From Peribolospora baueri (Eukaryota; Basidiomycota; Peribolosporomycetes; Peribolosporales; Peribolosporaceae), in NCBI GenBank assembly GCA_029717555.1, contig JAMDHS010000060.1, positions 1 to 64,000 of the forward strand: a stretch of DNA of 64,000 nt, written 5' to 3'. The notes beneath the pieces are model-generated. The model searched no databases, had not been told where the DNA came from, and saw nothing but the letters and a program-made list of their open reading frames with translations. The position numbers and the translations under genes are program-made. Each line of letters opens with the position of its first letter. Position 1 is the first letter of the stretch. Below are positions 26,316 through 39,200 of the stretch, piece by piece.

Positions 26316-28064
26316 ATGTCCACCATCATTCTTACCGACATCAACATGGACGTCGCCACTGCCACGGCGCCCGCACCCGCCGACTCGATTCAGACACAGA
26401 CGACACCCTCCGACGCGAAGGCGTCAACATCCAAGAGCATGTCCCCAGAAGAGAAGGCGGCTAAGGAGGCGCTACAGGCTGAGAGGGAGAAGAGGAGAGC
26501 AGCAAAAGAGGCGAGAGAAAAAGAGAAGCAGGCCAAGAGAGATAAAGAACTCAAGGTGAACTATATTTTATTGGTTTCAGGCCTTGGGCTCGCCGCTAGA
26601 TATTCTGGCTGATATCTTGTGCATTCGCGTGTGCGCCGGGATAGGTTCAGGAGGCAGGCGCGAAGATGATGAAGAGCTTCTTCAAAACCGTGGCCATAGC
26701 GAAGAAGAATGCTGAGGGTTCGTATTTATCAATAAAAACCATCGATGTATTTGCTGTACCCCAGGTTCTCATATGACTTCCTCTATGATCGACAGAGCAA
26801 AAAACGATCACCGAATTCGAAGCCACCTTCAAACCCTTCAACGACGCCAAGGCCGGTTTGGAGGTTGCTCCGATCAACGCATTCAGCTCAAAACGAAAGA
26901 AACCCTTTGACCCCGCGACGTTGGATTCTGCCTTGACAGAGTCCCCTGGAAGTCTCGGTAAGCAAGCTCTCTGATCCTGGTTTTCCCCCTTGTACGAGGT
27001 CCCCTCAAGTCTGTATGTGTCGTTGCCGTTCCATACACCCAGCGGACTTGTTGCAGGATTTTGCTTCTTCTCGTCGCCCTCGAGCTTCAACATCTAAATT
27101 GTCGACTCGCCGGTGTCGCTCTTCCGTGTCTGTGCGAGAGGTGATGGACAAGATGGCGATGGCGGACGTGCTAGGCTCGGTGAACGACGATGCGCTCCAC
27201 CTTTTGCAAGATCGCTCTAAGGTCCCCATGAAGTTTCTGCATTTCTCGACTGATTTTAGACCGCCATGGTATGGTGAGTGCCAATAGTTTGCCTTTATCC
27301 CATGCGCTTACAACACTCGCATGAGTGCTGATTAGATCACATATATCTAGGCACCTGGACGAAATCCTCTGAGCTTATTGGACCGCGTCGCCCGTTCGGA
27401 CAAGACCCGATTGTATTCGATTACGGCTACGACAGCGAAGCGGAATGGGAGGAAAACGAGGAGAATGAGGACCCGAAAGCCAGAGGCGAGGATGTCATGA
27501 GCCAGGACGGCGACGAGTCGAGTAGGAACGGCGACGTGGGCGACTCAGATGATGAGGATGGCTGGCTGGTCGACGACGATGAGGTCGAGTACGAAGAAGG
27601 CGCTGAACCGATGGACGTCGACGACGAGCGTTTAAGCGACCCCTTCCGAAGCGGTTCACCTTCCTTGGCGTCTCGTGCAAGCCCTGCTAAGAAAGTCATC
27701 AACATGCTTCCCGTCACCAAGAAGCCGACCTCGAAACTCAAGCCCAAGTCCGTCCTCCCTCGCGGACGCAAGTTCACTGCACCGCTCGTACCCTTCCACA
27801 TCGGACCGCGTTGGGAAGACCGGCTGGGCGAACCGAGCGAACCCACGTTTGCACCTTTTCGTATTGAGTTTTTGAACGGTGAGTGTTACGGTTCGTCGCT
27901 TGTCGTTTGGATTGGGGCGGCACCAGCTTTCGTTCACCTAGAGCCGAGGATTGCTCTTGTTTGCTGACATTGCCTTCCGCTCATCAGACGCCAGCGTCGG
28001 CCTCGACCCATTCACTTTCACCTCGAGTACGCCCCGAGGATCAGGCCAGAATTCTAGCCGTTAG
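26316..28064 (+). CDS. CAC1: Chromatin assembly factor 1 large subunit (p150/Cac1)
   Basis: CAF-1 deposits H3-H4 behind the replication fork and is held there by PCNA. After a short N-terminus, exon 1 is a charged helix of Lys, Glu and Arg (EKAAKEALQAEREKRRAAKE onward), the KER domain. The next exon has AKMMKSFFKTVA, resembling the PCNA-interacting box (hydrophobic, two spacers, FF). Then comes TITEFEATFKPF. VPMKFLHFSTDFRPPWYGTW begins the acidic ED region, continuing YDSEAEWEENEENEDPKARG and a long Asp/Glu tract with DEDGWLVDDDEVEYEEG, the hallmark of Cac1. The C-terminal part has TAPLVPFHIGPRWED and LNDASVGLDPFTF and ends at GSGQNSSR. Whether a full winged-helix domain is present is not clear by eye. 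Six or seven exons. Confidence 0.88.
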
Positions 28065-28278
28065 CAATTTACACCGAATACCACCTCCGTCCTTCGCGGC
28101 GTGTACGTAGAGCCGGGACAGTCATGAAGAGCAGGCCTTTGTGTCTGTCCATAATTTAGATCAGCCCTCGCAGCTCGCAGCTTCGAACCCGACCAGGCAA
28201 AGTTTTTGGAGCCAAACGGAGTTACACGGGTGAAGGAGAGGGTGACATATCAGGGAGCAGGAAGACACCGGTGCCATA

Positions 28279-30918
28279 TCAGGCCGATCGAGCCTGTGTT
28301 TCTTCTTCCAGAGGTGGGAACAGGGGCAACCTTTTTACTTTCTTCCCCGCATCTTCAGAGGTCGCCAACTGCTGTCCACCCTGGCCGAGGCCGAGAGCGG
28401 TCCAAGTTCGCCTGTCCTCAGGCACGCCCAGTTGGTCGAGCAGGTCGCCCATCTTACCAGGCATGAAAGGCTGTAGCAGGATGCCGGACATGCGGAGGGT
28501 CTCGGTGGTGTAAAAAATGGCTCGTCGCGCTTCCCAGGCGGAGGTCTTCTTCGTCCATGGCATCAGATCCGAGATGTGCGTGTTCGCCTGAGGAAGAAGA
28601 TAGGAAAATGGTCAATGACTCCCATAAGGTGGAATTGGCCTGTCACGAATCAAGAAGCGAAGGGTGGACGGCAACACACCTCCGCGATGGTGTCGAAAAT
28701 GGCCGCGAGTGCCTTCGAAATCTCAAAGTCATCCATGTGACGACTGACTAGACCTGGCAGCGACGTCAAAAGAATAGAGGCATCAGCGACGGAGCCTTTC
28801 TTCCGAGTTGAACTGACTATGCTCATGGACTGCCCACCTGGCAGCTGCCGGAGACTCTCATCGATCTTTCTGTCAGCGGCGTCAACATTCGCCCCTGAAA
28901 CTAGGTCGGCAAAGCTGGGATCGGCGCCCGCCGCCTCAGCCTCCGTCAATCTGGCCTGAATCTTGGGTGCCAACACGCGAGAGAGGAGATTGCCGAGCTG
29001 ACCCTTGAGGTCCTTGCGATAGTAGTCGAGGAGGATAGCGGGCGAGTAGTCTTCGCGCACGAAAGGGACCAAAAGGATCAACCTTGGCAACAAAGATAAA
29101 TAATATGACGTTAAACTCCTCACCAGAATCGTTCCCAAGACTCCCTCCGACCCGCATCAAATAGAAGCGCATAACGTCGACTCCGAATCGCTGCAGCGCC
29201 TCGAAAGGATCAGCGACGTTTCCCCTGCTCTTCGACATTTTTGCTTTGTTCATTGTCCAGTGAGCGTGAGCCAGGATCGTACCAGGAAGAGGCAAAGATG
29301 CGGCTAGGAGTAGAGCCGGCCAATAGATGGCGTGGAATCTGAATCATGGTGTATATACGCCAGTCAATCCTCGAATCAAGTCAGGGAACCCGTGCAGAGC
29401 CAAAAGGGCGGCAGGTCATCTGTCAAAGAGAACCTCACCTGACGATGTCCTTGCCAACAACGTGCACGTCCGCCGGCCAAGCAGATCTAGGCACAACCCT
29501 TCGAATCTCTCCTCCGTCCTTCCCATAGCCCAACTGCTGAGCACCGCTATCCGCATCCCACGGGAAACCGGTGATCGTGAGGTAGTTGGCGAGGGCTTCC
29601 ACCCAGACATACATCGTGTGCTCGTCATCACCAGGAACTGGTATACCCCACTTGAGTCGAGAACGGGGTCTGGAGATGGAAAGGTCTTGAAGTCCGGCCC
29701 GGATTTCTGAAACCACTTCCATATGACGCTGACGCGGCCGGATGGCTTTTTAAATGGGAAGGATATGGTAGAACAGATATCATTAGGAAAAAAGGGTAGT
29801 AACATTCCATAAAGATGAAGACGAACGCCTACCGGCTGGATTGGCTTCGAGCCATTTGAGAAGCTGATCTCGGAAAGCGGATAATCGGAACCTGTAGTTC
29901 TCCTCCTCCATCCACTCCACCCGCTGTCCGCTCTCAATAGCTTCCTGAATGCAAAGGTAAGAGAAAACATGTTTTGCTCAGCGGCGGTGTTACAAACATA
30001 GGGACCACGACGCGTAAGTACTTCCAAAACTCACCATCCATCGCTCTCTCGTCCGCTCGTTTACCTTCTTTTGCACTTGCGCGTCGGTGTAGAACGCTTC
30101 GTCGGAGACGGCGTACCAGCCGCGATGAATGCCCTTGTAGATGTGCCCTGATTCTATCAAACGTCGCTGCAAGACAAAGAAAGCGAGAGAGAAGGTCGGC
30201 TAACCATTGGAAAGTAGAGCGCCGAAAATGAACAAGGGCCAAGGCAGGCAGGCTCTACGCACCCACAGCTCGCTAGCTGCGACACGATGTCGAGCCTCCG
30301 TCGTTCGAATGAACGCAGAATAGTCAATATCCGCCGCTTCCGCCAGATCCTGGCCGCCCGACACAAAACGAAGGGACGCAGATTCCGTTAAGCCGAAGGC
30401 CGCGCGACGACGTGAAAGGACTTTGGAAGGGGACGAACGAACTACGACAAGTGATGCGGTGAACTCACTTGAAACCGCCGGCTGACCACATCGCACAGAT
30501 CTCTTGGTACCACACCCGCTGCTTCGGCGGCCTTTTGGATCTTCAACCCATGCTCGTCTGTCCCTGTCGCCATCACCGATCGAAGCGAATCGCATTCACT
30601 CGGCAACTGTGGCATAACATCACGGCTTCTCCTGACTATAAAACCGGCACGAAGGTCTCTCCATCTTGTCAGGACGTCGGCCAAGACGGAAGAGTGGAGG
30701 TGGCCGATGTGGGGGGAAGCGTTGACGTAGTAGATCGGCGTCGTGACATAGTAAGGCTTGTCAGGTTTCAACGTCGGCGTCGGCGCACGTTCGCCTCTGT
30801 TCGTCACAGCGTCCTTGACCGTCCCTGGAGCAATCGTGGAGAAGGCTCGTGCTCTCCACAGAGGCGAAGCATGCCGAAGCGCCGGGAGAAGAAGCGAAGG
30901 AGAAGGTCGAGACGGCAT
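28279..30918 (-). CDS. MSM1: Methionyl-tRNA synthetase, mitochondrial
   Basis: Class I synthetase charging mitochondrial tRNA-Met. The N-terminus [20 protein letters not shown] with following RARAFST is a typical mitochondrial presequence. The catalytic domain starts [20 protein letters not shown], containing the HIGH signature (HIGHLHS), then [27 protein letters not shown] and [12 protein letters not shown]. The KMSKS loop is [20 protein letters not shown], followed by [12 protein letters not shown]-terminal exons are the helical anticodon-binding domain ([20 protein letters not shown]) and the end is [12 protein letters not shown]. No C-terminal tRNA-binding extension is seen, as expected for the mitochondrial form. 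Around ten introns. An upstream in-frame TTG is not used; the first ATG is at 30918. Confidence 0.92.
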
Positions 30919-31191
30919 CCACAAATCGGCCGGACAAATTTGGAGGTGGACGAAGACCGACTCGGACCCCCGGACGTTCTTGTCGGAGTGCTGCCGCAGT
31001 CGGTCCTCGCACGGGCCATTCCTGCACGAACCGCTGATATGCGCTGGTAAGCGGCCTCGTCCGTACCCGCCAGCTCAATCGCCGCAGCTCTTGGAAGGTT
31101 CAATGCTGGCGACCCTGACTTGAGCAACTGGACGACGGCAGCGAGCCACCAGCGGTCACCACGCTCCCCTCCTCCTTGCCCGACCCTACGC
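30919..31191. promoter_or_regulatory. Bidirectional promoter, MSM1 / SCJ1
   Basis: A 273-bp spacer between divergent start codons; nothing coding supported and no clear TATA box. Confidence 0.4.
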
Positions 31192-33212
31192 ATGAGAGCG
31201 CTCCGACTGGCCCTGTATGCCCTAGGGCTCTTTGTCATCGCCGTCACCACTTTGGTCGAGGCGGCGACCGACTACTACAAGGTGCTTGGCGTCGCCCGGG
31301 ATGCTTCGACGAGGGACATTAAGAAGGCGTACAGGGTGGGTAAGGTTGCTTATATTACCGCGCAGGGCCCTTCGTAGCGTCTTTGCTTCATATCAGCAAT
31401 GAAAGAACGCGCACTCACCTACCCAAGCTTCATCGCTTTGGAACCGCCCGTTAGAACCTTAGTCGGAAGCTCCACCCTGACAAGAACCCGGACAAGGAGG
31501 AAGAGTTCCTCAAGGTATCTGAGGCATACGAGGCACTGTCCGATCCGGAGAAGCGAAAAACTTATGATCGCTATGGAGAGGTTAGTGAATGGACACCTTG
31601 GGGACAGGCAGTGTCGTTGTGAGGGCTCTGTTGACTCTGATCGGTCTATATCCCATCTGTGTTCCCGCGGTCCTGTAGGAAGGACTGAAGCGACAAGGCG
31701 GCCCAGGTGGTGGCTTCCATGATCCCTTTGACCTCTTCCGCAACTTTTTCGGAGGTGAGCATTATCTCGATCTATTCTCGACGCTTCTAATGAACATTGA
31801 CTTACTTTCGACTCTTCACAGGCGGCGCCTTCCAACAGCAGGAACGCCGCGGACCAAACTTCAACGTCCACCTAGAGGTAGATCTGGCAGATATGTACAT
31901 CGGCAAGAGCTTGAACGTGAGCGGATGCGCCTATGTCTCGCGTTTTCGGGGTTTGATTATTGTCGGACCAACATAGCTGACTGTCCGTACGTGCGCTTGT
32001 CCGTGTCTAGCTGAACTACGAGCGCAAGGTCATATGCCCAGGTGCGTTGCAAACTGGGCAAGTGAATATTTCTGGAGCACGGCTGACATTCGGTTACGAC
32101 ATGCAGAATGCGACGGCTCCGGTGCCCGCTCACCCGGCGACGTTCATGAGTGCCACGTCTGTGGTGGACGAGGCATACGCATCATCCGACAGGTGAGGCC
32201 CGGCTCCTCGTTCAGCTGACGAGGCAACGGTGTAATCGGAGCTGAGCATCGTGTACAATTCACGGCCACCTTTGCATTTCCGCACCCCTTCCCTCTGCGC
32301 GCTCCCACAGCAAATCATGCCCGGCTTCGTGACCAATACTCAAACGCACTGCGACGCCTGCGGCGGACGTGGCAAGGTGATCGCGCACAAGTGCGAAGTG
32401 TGCGGCGGCGCAAAGGTGGTCAAGGAGGCCGCCGAGCTTGTTGTCGACATCGACCGAGGGTCTCCGGAGGGTGCGGAGATTGTGTTTGAACAGGAGGCGG
32501 AGGAGAATCCGGATTGGACTCCGGGAGACGTCGTCGTTACCCTCAAGTGAGTGCCATCCCGTCCGCAAAAGGCTTGTGCTTGAAGAGAAATGGGTGGGAG
32601 GACGGGGAGACGCCACCTCTCTTCTGCAGGCGCATTACTGACCACACCTGTCTGTGCCTTGATCTGGCTGTGTCATAGGAGCCGAAAGAAACCGGGTGAC
32701 TTCCGACGGAAGGGAGATAATTTGTACTGGACGGAGCCGATCAGTCTCGAAGAGGTACGTCCCGTCCGTGTCAAGCTTGTTCGCGTTATCATGCCGACCA
32801 GGTGTTTCGCCTGCTTTATCGTCTCCCGATTCGTCTCCAGGCCCTGCTGGGTTTCCAACACAACCTCACCCACTTCGACGGGCACCACGTCCACCTCAAT
32901 CGGACCGGCGTCACCCAACCTGGCCATGTCGAGGTGCACCCGGAGGAGGGCATGCCTCACCACGGCGGCTTCGGCTATGGCGATCTGTTTGTGGAGTACG
33001 CCGTCGTGTTGCCTGGCAAAGTGGAGGGAGAGCTCAGAACGAGGTTTGAGCAGCTCTTTGGCAAGAAGACGCCTGGCGCGGAGGCGACGCCGACGACAGC
33101 TTCCTCCACGGCATCTTCTGCGACGCCGACGACTGTTTCCTCCACGGCATCTTCTACGTCGGCGTCCCCTTCATCACAAACGGACCACCACTCGACGCAC
33201 GAAGAGCTCTGA
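31192..33212 (+). CDS. SCJ1: ER-lumenal DnaJ/Hsp40 co-chaperone (SCJ1-like)
   Basis: Co-chaperone of the ER Hsp70 BiP/Kar2. A signal peptide ([20 protein letters not shown] then LVEA) precedes the J domain: [20 protein letters not shown], the HPD motif in [20 protein letters not shown], and [18 protein letters not shown] Gly/Phe linker follows ([20 protein letters not shown]). Then come the type I DnaJ C-terminal domain ([18 protein letters not shown]) and four zinc-finger CxxC repeats: CPECDGSGA (made by splicing), [18 protein letters not shown] and CEVCGGAKV. The C-terminal beta domain has [20 protein letters not shown] and ends near residues FGKK. The last 40 residues are a Ser/Thr/Ala-rich imperfect duplication ([24 protein letters not shown]) ending in HEEL, which fits the KDEL-type ER retrieval pattern. 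About nine exons. Confidence 0.93.
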
Positions 33213-33410
33213 TTCGTTTTCTTCCCGGTTTAGACTGCTGTCGTGGCTAACGGGGTTCGTCCTATGTGGATATACCTTGAGTCTTTCTATCGTGCCTTTT
33301 CAGACGCGGATGGAATTAGATTAGAGTTGTGCTGAAAGGACTGGGGGGCAGGTCGTCATGGGTTGGCGACGTGCGCAAGCACGGCCGGGATGATCCACTC
33401 CTCTAACATG

Positions 33411-35691
33411 CTACTCCTCCATCTCATCCCCATCTCCGACGGCACCACCTTCTTCATCCTCACTTTCCTCGCTCTCATCCTCCGCAACGCCCACCACGCC
33501 CCCGGCGCCCTCTACCTCTCCATCGTCGTGGGCCTTTGCACCTTCCTTGCCCGCAGCGCGGAGACGGTCGCCGAAGGCCTTGCGCACGCCCGCGTTGGAA
33601 AGGGCGTTCCAAACTTGGAGCTTCGCCTTTGAACCCGCCACGGCGATCGTCATCGGGTCGTCTGGGGAAAACTGGGCGGCGAAAACCTTGCCCTGGTGGG
33701 TTGGGTGTCGATGGGTGAAGCAAAACGGTGCGAGTGAGAGAAGAAAAGAGTCGTGAAAACAGACCGAGGAAAGCGGTGTGAGATGACTTCTTCGCCTCCC
33801 CTTCTCTCCCCCCCAATAAACTAAAAACTCACGACGCCTAAGTCGCGAGAAGCGACCAAGCTGATGTTCCTCTTCCCAGCGCCCCCGTCTGCTGGCTCAT
33901 CCACGTTCCAAATCTTGACCGTCTTATCGGTACCTCCTGTGATGATGCAGCCGGGGATATGCGGGTTGACGTCCATGGCGGAGACTGCCGTATCGTGGGC
34001 GGAGAGAGTGAAGGTGGCTTGGGCTTGGCCGGAGAATGGGGAGGTTGAGGAGGCGGTGGGTAGGGTGCGGGCATCGTAAGATTGGACGAGGCCGTTTTCG
34101 AGGGACACCTGACGAAGAGAGTGAGGAAACAGCAGAAAGAATCCAAAGGTTCCATTAAATTTCTATCGGAACTGGAAGCAACGGGTAGAGAGCGGATGGT
34201 TCGAGAGGGAGAACTCACCAAGACACCATGACTCTCCCATGGGTTCCACCTCACCGCCTCCACATCGGCCATCAAGCCCGTCCCAACTCCACTGTCCGGC
34301 GCTCTGGAATCGAAAACTCTGATGACCTTATCGAATCCACCAGTGAGGAGCACGGTAGGCTCCTTCGAGTTCCACTGCACAGCCTGCACCTTATCCGTGT
34401 GGTGCGAAAAGCTCCTCACCGCCGGCGCCCCGGAAGGCCTGCTCAGGTCCCAAAGCTTCACGGTCGCGTCGGCGGAGGCGGATGCGAGAAGGTTGCGATG
34501 GGTGCGGTTCCAGCTGAGGCCCAGCACAGCGTCAACGTGGTGCTCGGCGTTAGGAGCACGGCGCTTCGTCTTCCTACGCTTCTTCTTGCCCATTTCCAAC
34601 ATCTCATCCTGCGCACGGTCGGCCTTGTCCTCCTTTCGTCCAAGGATTGCGTCCGGGAAGAGACCGTCGACAGTATCGAGAGACCAGATTTCGATCTCTG
34701 GCTCAAACGTTCCCACAGCCACGAAATTTCCTGGTGCCTCTACGGCCGCTGCACCTGTATCATCAGCGCCAGCGGAAGAGGCGGATGAAGAACTGGGTCG
34801 GAAATCGAGCCACTCAAGGCAAAGGGGAAAAGAAGGCAGCATGAAGTCGTGATGGACATAGAGGTTCTGTTCAGAGTCGTCGTAGACATACGTGTCGATC
34901 TGCGACACGTCGTCCTCCGTCCTGGCAGCAATGATGAGGTTGTCTGTCGGGTAGATCTCCATCTCCTCTCGCTCTTCAGCTTCTTCCTCTTCGCCCTGCA
35001 TGCGCCAAGTTGCCAAGCAGGAAACGAGAGGACGTCCGTCATCAGAACACGAGAGAGAGTTCGGGATCCATGCGACAGCGGCCACCTACCCCCTTCATGG
35101 TGATGTACGGATCTTCGTCGTTTGATCGGTAAAACGTCAACCCCTTAATGTTGCTGAACGCGCCCATCGCTGCGGAGACGAAGTGTGCGAGGACTGACTG
35201 AGCGAGCCGGACAAGACGGAGGCAGAACGACTGGAAAGCAGACTCACCAGTGCTCGTTGACTCCTCATCGTCATAGGTGTCCAAATTGTATTTTGCCATG
35301 TCATCGTCATGGCCGGTTGATTTCGACTTGGCCGTTTTCTCGGCGCCTTCTGCCGGGCCGTCCTCGTCCATCGGGTCATCCTCATCCGACTGCTCGCTGT
35401 AAAAGCAGCAACAAAGCGATGAGCGGTGCACGTTAAACGTTAAAGGCGCCCGTGACAAAAAGGTAATAACAAGAAAACTCACTCCTCCCACTCGTCCTCC
35501 TCGCCTTCCTCCTGTCCCACACTTTGGGCCAACTTCTGCGCCCGCTCGAGCTCCTTCTTTGCGTCTTCAAATTCGACTTTGGCTATCGAGCTCACCCTTT
35601 GCAGCTCCTGCTCGTTCAGCTCGTACTTCTTCGGATGCCTTTGGGAGGCGCCGCGCTTTACCCACGCGAGTGCCGAGATCATGGAGGACAT
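33411..35691 (-). CDS. PWP1: Periodic tryptophan protein 1, WD-repeat ribosome biogenesis factor
   Basis: Nuclear WD40 protein linked to rRNA synthesis and 60S assembly. The start MSSMISALAWVKRGASQRHP matches the family's MISALAWV.RG...PKKYE opening. Next come an acidic stretch, KYNLDTYDDE, IKGLTFYRSNDEDPYITMK and EEREEMEIYPTDNLIIAART (the conserved E..E....D.L.v.a.t). The propeller follows: VYDDSEQNLYVHHDFMLPSF, NFVAVGTFEPEIEIWSLDTV, HVDAVLGLSWNRTHRNLLAS with ADATVKLWDLSR, HTDKVQAVQWNSKEPTVLLT, VRVFDSRAP-like IRVFDSRAP, MDVNPHIPGCIITGGTDKTV and FAAQFSPDDPMTIAVAGSKA. A lysine-rich patch (GKKKRRKTKRR) may be a nuclear signal. The tail is acidic (DESEESEDEEGG). About eight exons; convergent with SCJ1 at 198 bp. 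Confidence 0.94.
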
Positions 35692-36295
35692 GGTGACGAA
35701 AAGAACGCGGAGAGTGGATAGCTAGCGATGAGCTGCGTCGTGAACAGACGAGTTTAAGCGGAGTCTTCCTTCGCAGTGGAAATGCTGCGGCTGTCACGGA
35801 TCACGTGCGTCACTCTACTCGCTCGTTCTGCTTCGCGCTGCGGCAAAAGCATGATGCCAAGTGATGCAAGTTGCCGAGCAGGATTGTGCAAGGGCGTCCG
35901 GTTCGGGTGTACGGGAGGCGGTCTGATGCCGTGCAAGAGTGAGGAGGAAATGGATTGCAAAGGTGAGGATGAAGTGAATTGAAAGGCGGAGGCGTGGACA
36001 GACAAGACAGAGGGGCGGAACGGACAGACGAGTGGAATACCAGCAAGCCTCCTGGCAGTCTATCGATCTCATCGATCTCTCTGAGGCGCTCTCTTTTTGT
36101 TGTCCTGTACCTACCAACAGCGTCGGCGAATGGTCGGGTCCACATTCTCCGACGACCGAGCTCGGCATTAATCGCACCGAGAATAAGCTAGTCAATTCCC
36201 CCTCCACTTCGGCTGTCTGGACATCCTCCAGGCCTGTAAGTTTCTGTGCGACCGCCGTTACTCTGTAACGTACGACCATCGACGTCGGAGCCAGG
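35692..36295. promoter_or_regulatory. Divergent promoter, PWP1 / SNG1-family copy 2
   Basis: About 0.6 kb between divergent ATGs. A 209-aa minus-strand open frame overlaps it and the next gene's first exon, but it has no motif and is not called. Confidence 0.4.
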
Positions 36296-39200
36296 ATGAT
36301 CAAGTTGTCAAAGGCCCACACTGCAGACGGCCGACCCCGTGTCGGCCTCTTCCACCCTAGCCTCGAGCAGGAGCGGAAGACGCTGTTCAAGATGGTCATG
36401 ATTGTCAGCCCGCTCTTCTGTCTCTCTGTCCGTCCGTTCGCCACCCGCTGGCGACGTAAGAGACACGGCCGTACCCAGCTGACGAAAAGCGTTGTGGTCT
36501 TGATCGATGACCCAGGGATTTATTGGCATTACGATTGGGATGTACACCCTCCTGCCCCTTTATTAGTGCGTATATGGCAAAGGATACGTGTTCCCCTCGC
36601 CCGGTTCGTGAACGCTGAGAAATTGAACGATGTTTTTTTTTTTTTGCTTCGTATGCTCGAACCTCGCTTGTCCTGCGCGTGCGACCTCCTCGGCCTTACC
36701 CTTGTCACAGTGGAGCATGTGCGTACGATTAGCTGCAGGCCGGTCGTTACCAATGGCTGCATGGGATACGGCGCGGCGCGAAATACTCACTCTTCATCTG
36801 CACTCTCTCTCACTTAGATTATAAACAAGAGGAGAACCTTTATCGCCTGACCGTGCGGATCGTCGACCTGGACTCGGCGCTCTCCACTGCCGCGCCCACC
36901 CTCGCACCAACAGCCATCCTCGGCCCAACGCTTGTATCCACGGCCAAGAAGTACCTCTCTACAGACCCGCATCCTCTCGGCTGGCAGTTCCAATCTGACG
37001 TCTCCTCTTTCGCCCTAGCGTCTCCCGGCTCTCCCGAAGCGGCTGCACAACCCCTGCTGACGAGGGGAGTCAACGTGAACGACTGGGCCCAGCAAAAGGT
37101 GCTCGATCAGGACGTGTGGGGTGTCGTCGTCATCCATCCTAATGCTACTAGCGCCGCGCTCAGGGCCTTTAGAGAAGGTGATGCGCATTATGAGAATATG
37201 GGCACTGTGAGCTTTTGGTACGAGGAGGCGCGGAATTTTGAGGTGAGCGAACGAAGCAGGCTACACAGACGTGTGGTCAGGCCATCGCATGCGAGTCCTT
37301 CGAGCTCGAGGTCGAGACCAACGCCCCACTCACCCGGTCCCGCGCACCCACCATTCCAATGCGACCTGGACATTGTCGCACGCAGACGGTAGACAGCTGG
37401 CTAGTCGACAAAGTGCAAACCCTTCTCTCCGCTGCGCTGGCCGACGCGAACGCCGCTTTCGCCCGGGAATATCTCAATCAAGTCGGTGTCTCGTCCACTG
37501 TTGCTTCCTCGGGGAGCATCAATTTTACCGCTTTGGCAACGGCGTCGAACGGGAATGCCATTAGTGGGCCATTCTGGTACAACATGCATAACTTGAGACC
37601 TTTCGATCAGGTGGGTGCCGAGCATGGCTTAGCTGTTCTTCGCCGCCGCCACGGTGGAAGCTTCGGGGCGCCGTCCGTGGTCGACGGCTGCATTGACTCG
37701 CATTTCCTCCCATCTTTCGATCTTTCCAGATGGCTGCAATCGCCTCGACGACCGCTGCCTCCATTTATTTGATCATCTTCACGTTTTTCGGTGCGTACTA
37801 AGGCGAAAAGGAGTCTGGAACAGAGTTCATTGCGTCGTGTGCTCATCGTTTCCTTCGTTTCCTAATTTATCACGCTCCTTCTATCAGTCTCTCTCTTCTG
37901 GTCTCGCATTTTCGGGCCCGTCGCACCCAAGATCAAGCTCAGCTCTAGCATTGCGCTCAGGATCGGTGTACCTGTTCTCGGTGAGTGTCAACGCACATGC
38001 TCTCAAACGAGGCACTTGAGGGCGGCGAAGCAGATAGAATGTGTACTCATGGCTGTCACCCATGGCTCTCCTTCCACTGGCAACACCCGAAGGCTACTTT
38101 TGGCTCTCGCTGTGCTACTCGCTCGTTTCGCTCGCTTTCCAGGTCAATTTTTCAAGGTTCTATGGCCAGTAAGCGGACTCTCCTTGTCTCTCTTGTCATT
38201 TTTCTCTGCGCCGTTTCTCCATTCGCTCTCCTCCACTCACCGCGAGACTGTTCTTTCAATAACAAACGAACACCTGTAGTGTCGGCTTTTTCATCTATTG
38301 GTGAGAGTTACGGTTTCCTGGGAAGTATGCGTTCCTCTTCCGTCGTAGGTTGGTCTGACGTTGCCCTCCGTCCTCTCTTGCAAACGATGACCACTTCTCT
38401 TAACCAAGGATGTGAGCCTCTTTCCGCTCCCTTATAATTTTCTTGAACGCCCAATCGTCTCGCCAGACCACTGACGCGCCTTTACTCGCCCTCCTTCCCG
38501 TTCGTCCCACCTAACCACCATGCGCCGCACAGGCTGAACTGGTGCTCAATGATCGCGCTGGGCCTCATGATGGAGTTGATGCTCCTCCTCATCGGTCCGC
38601 TCTTCTTCCCTTTCTTCCTCCTCTTTTGGGTCATGTAAGTCGAGGGGCTCCTTTCTGTCCGCGGTCGACCTTGAGCATTTTGCACTCATCCTGGTCCACT
38701 CCAATGATGCTGACTTGGTTTTTTTTCTCTCTTTTCGGGACGTCGCTTCTCTGTCGACTAGCATCCAAGTCTCCGGAGCGTTTATAGACCTGGCGGACCA
38801 GGACCATTTCTATCTTTACAACGTAAGCCTTTTCCCTCCCTTGTCTTAGGCCCCGCGTTACCTGCACCCTGTCAAACGGGGAGTGGGCAATTGCCTGTTC
38901 GTGGCGAACGCGCAAGCTCACGCTGTGCTCTCTACGACTCCGCTTCCACCCTACGCACGCTGGTGCACGTTCGACAGTACATCCTCCCCATCTGGAATCA
39001 GGTGGACGCGAGCAAGAGCCTCATTTTTGGTACGAAGAACCACATGCGTGAGTGACACCCCCCGTTAGAATACCCCTACTTCCTTGCTCTTGTCCTTGAT
39101 TTTCCTCTCCGTCCTTCCTGCTTTCGAGCAATGAGCTCACACGACCGCCTTACCTTGTCACCTTCACCTTCGCCTTTCGCCTCCTCGAACAGCCCAAAAT

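Noticed and set aside
28175-28200. TTCGAACCC resembling a tRNA B box on the minus strand
   Set aside because: No T stem, anticodon arm or acceptor stem can be paired around it.
36296-36817. Single 173-codon frame read straight through the first exons of SNG1-family copy 2
   Set aside because: Past FKMVM it gives no membrane helix or family motif, while splicing yields helix 1 and the conserved YYG motif in phase with the next exon.
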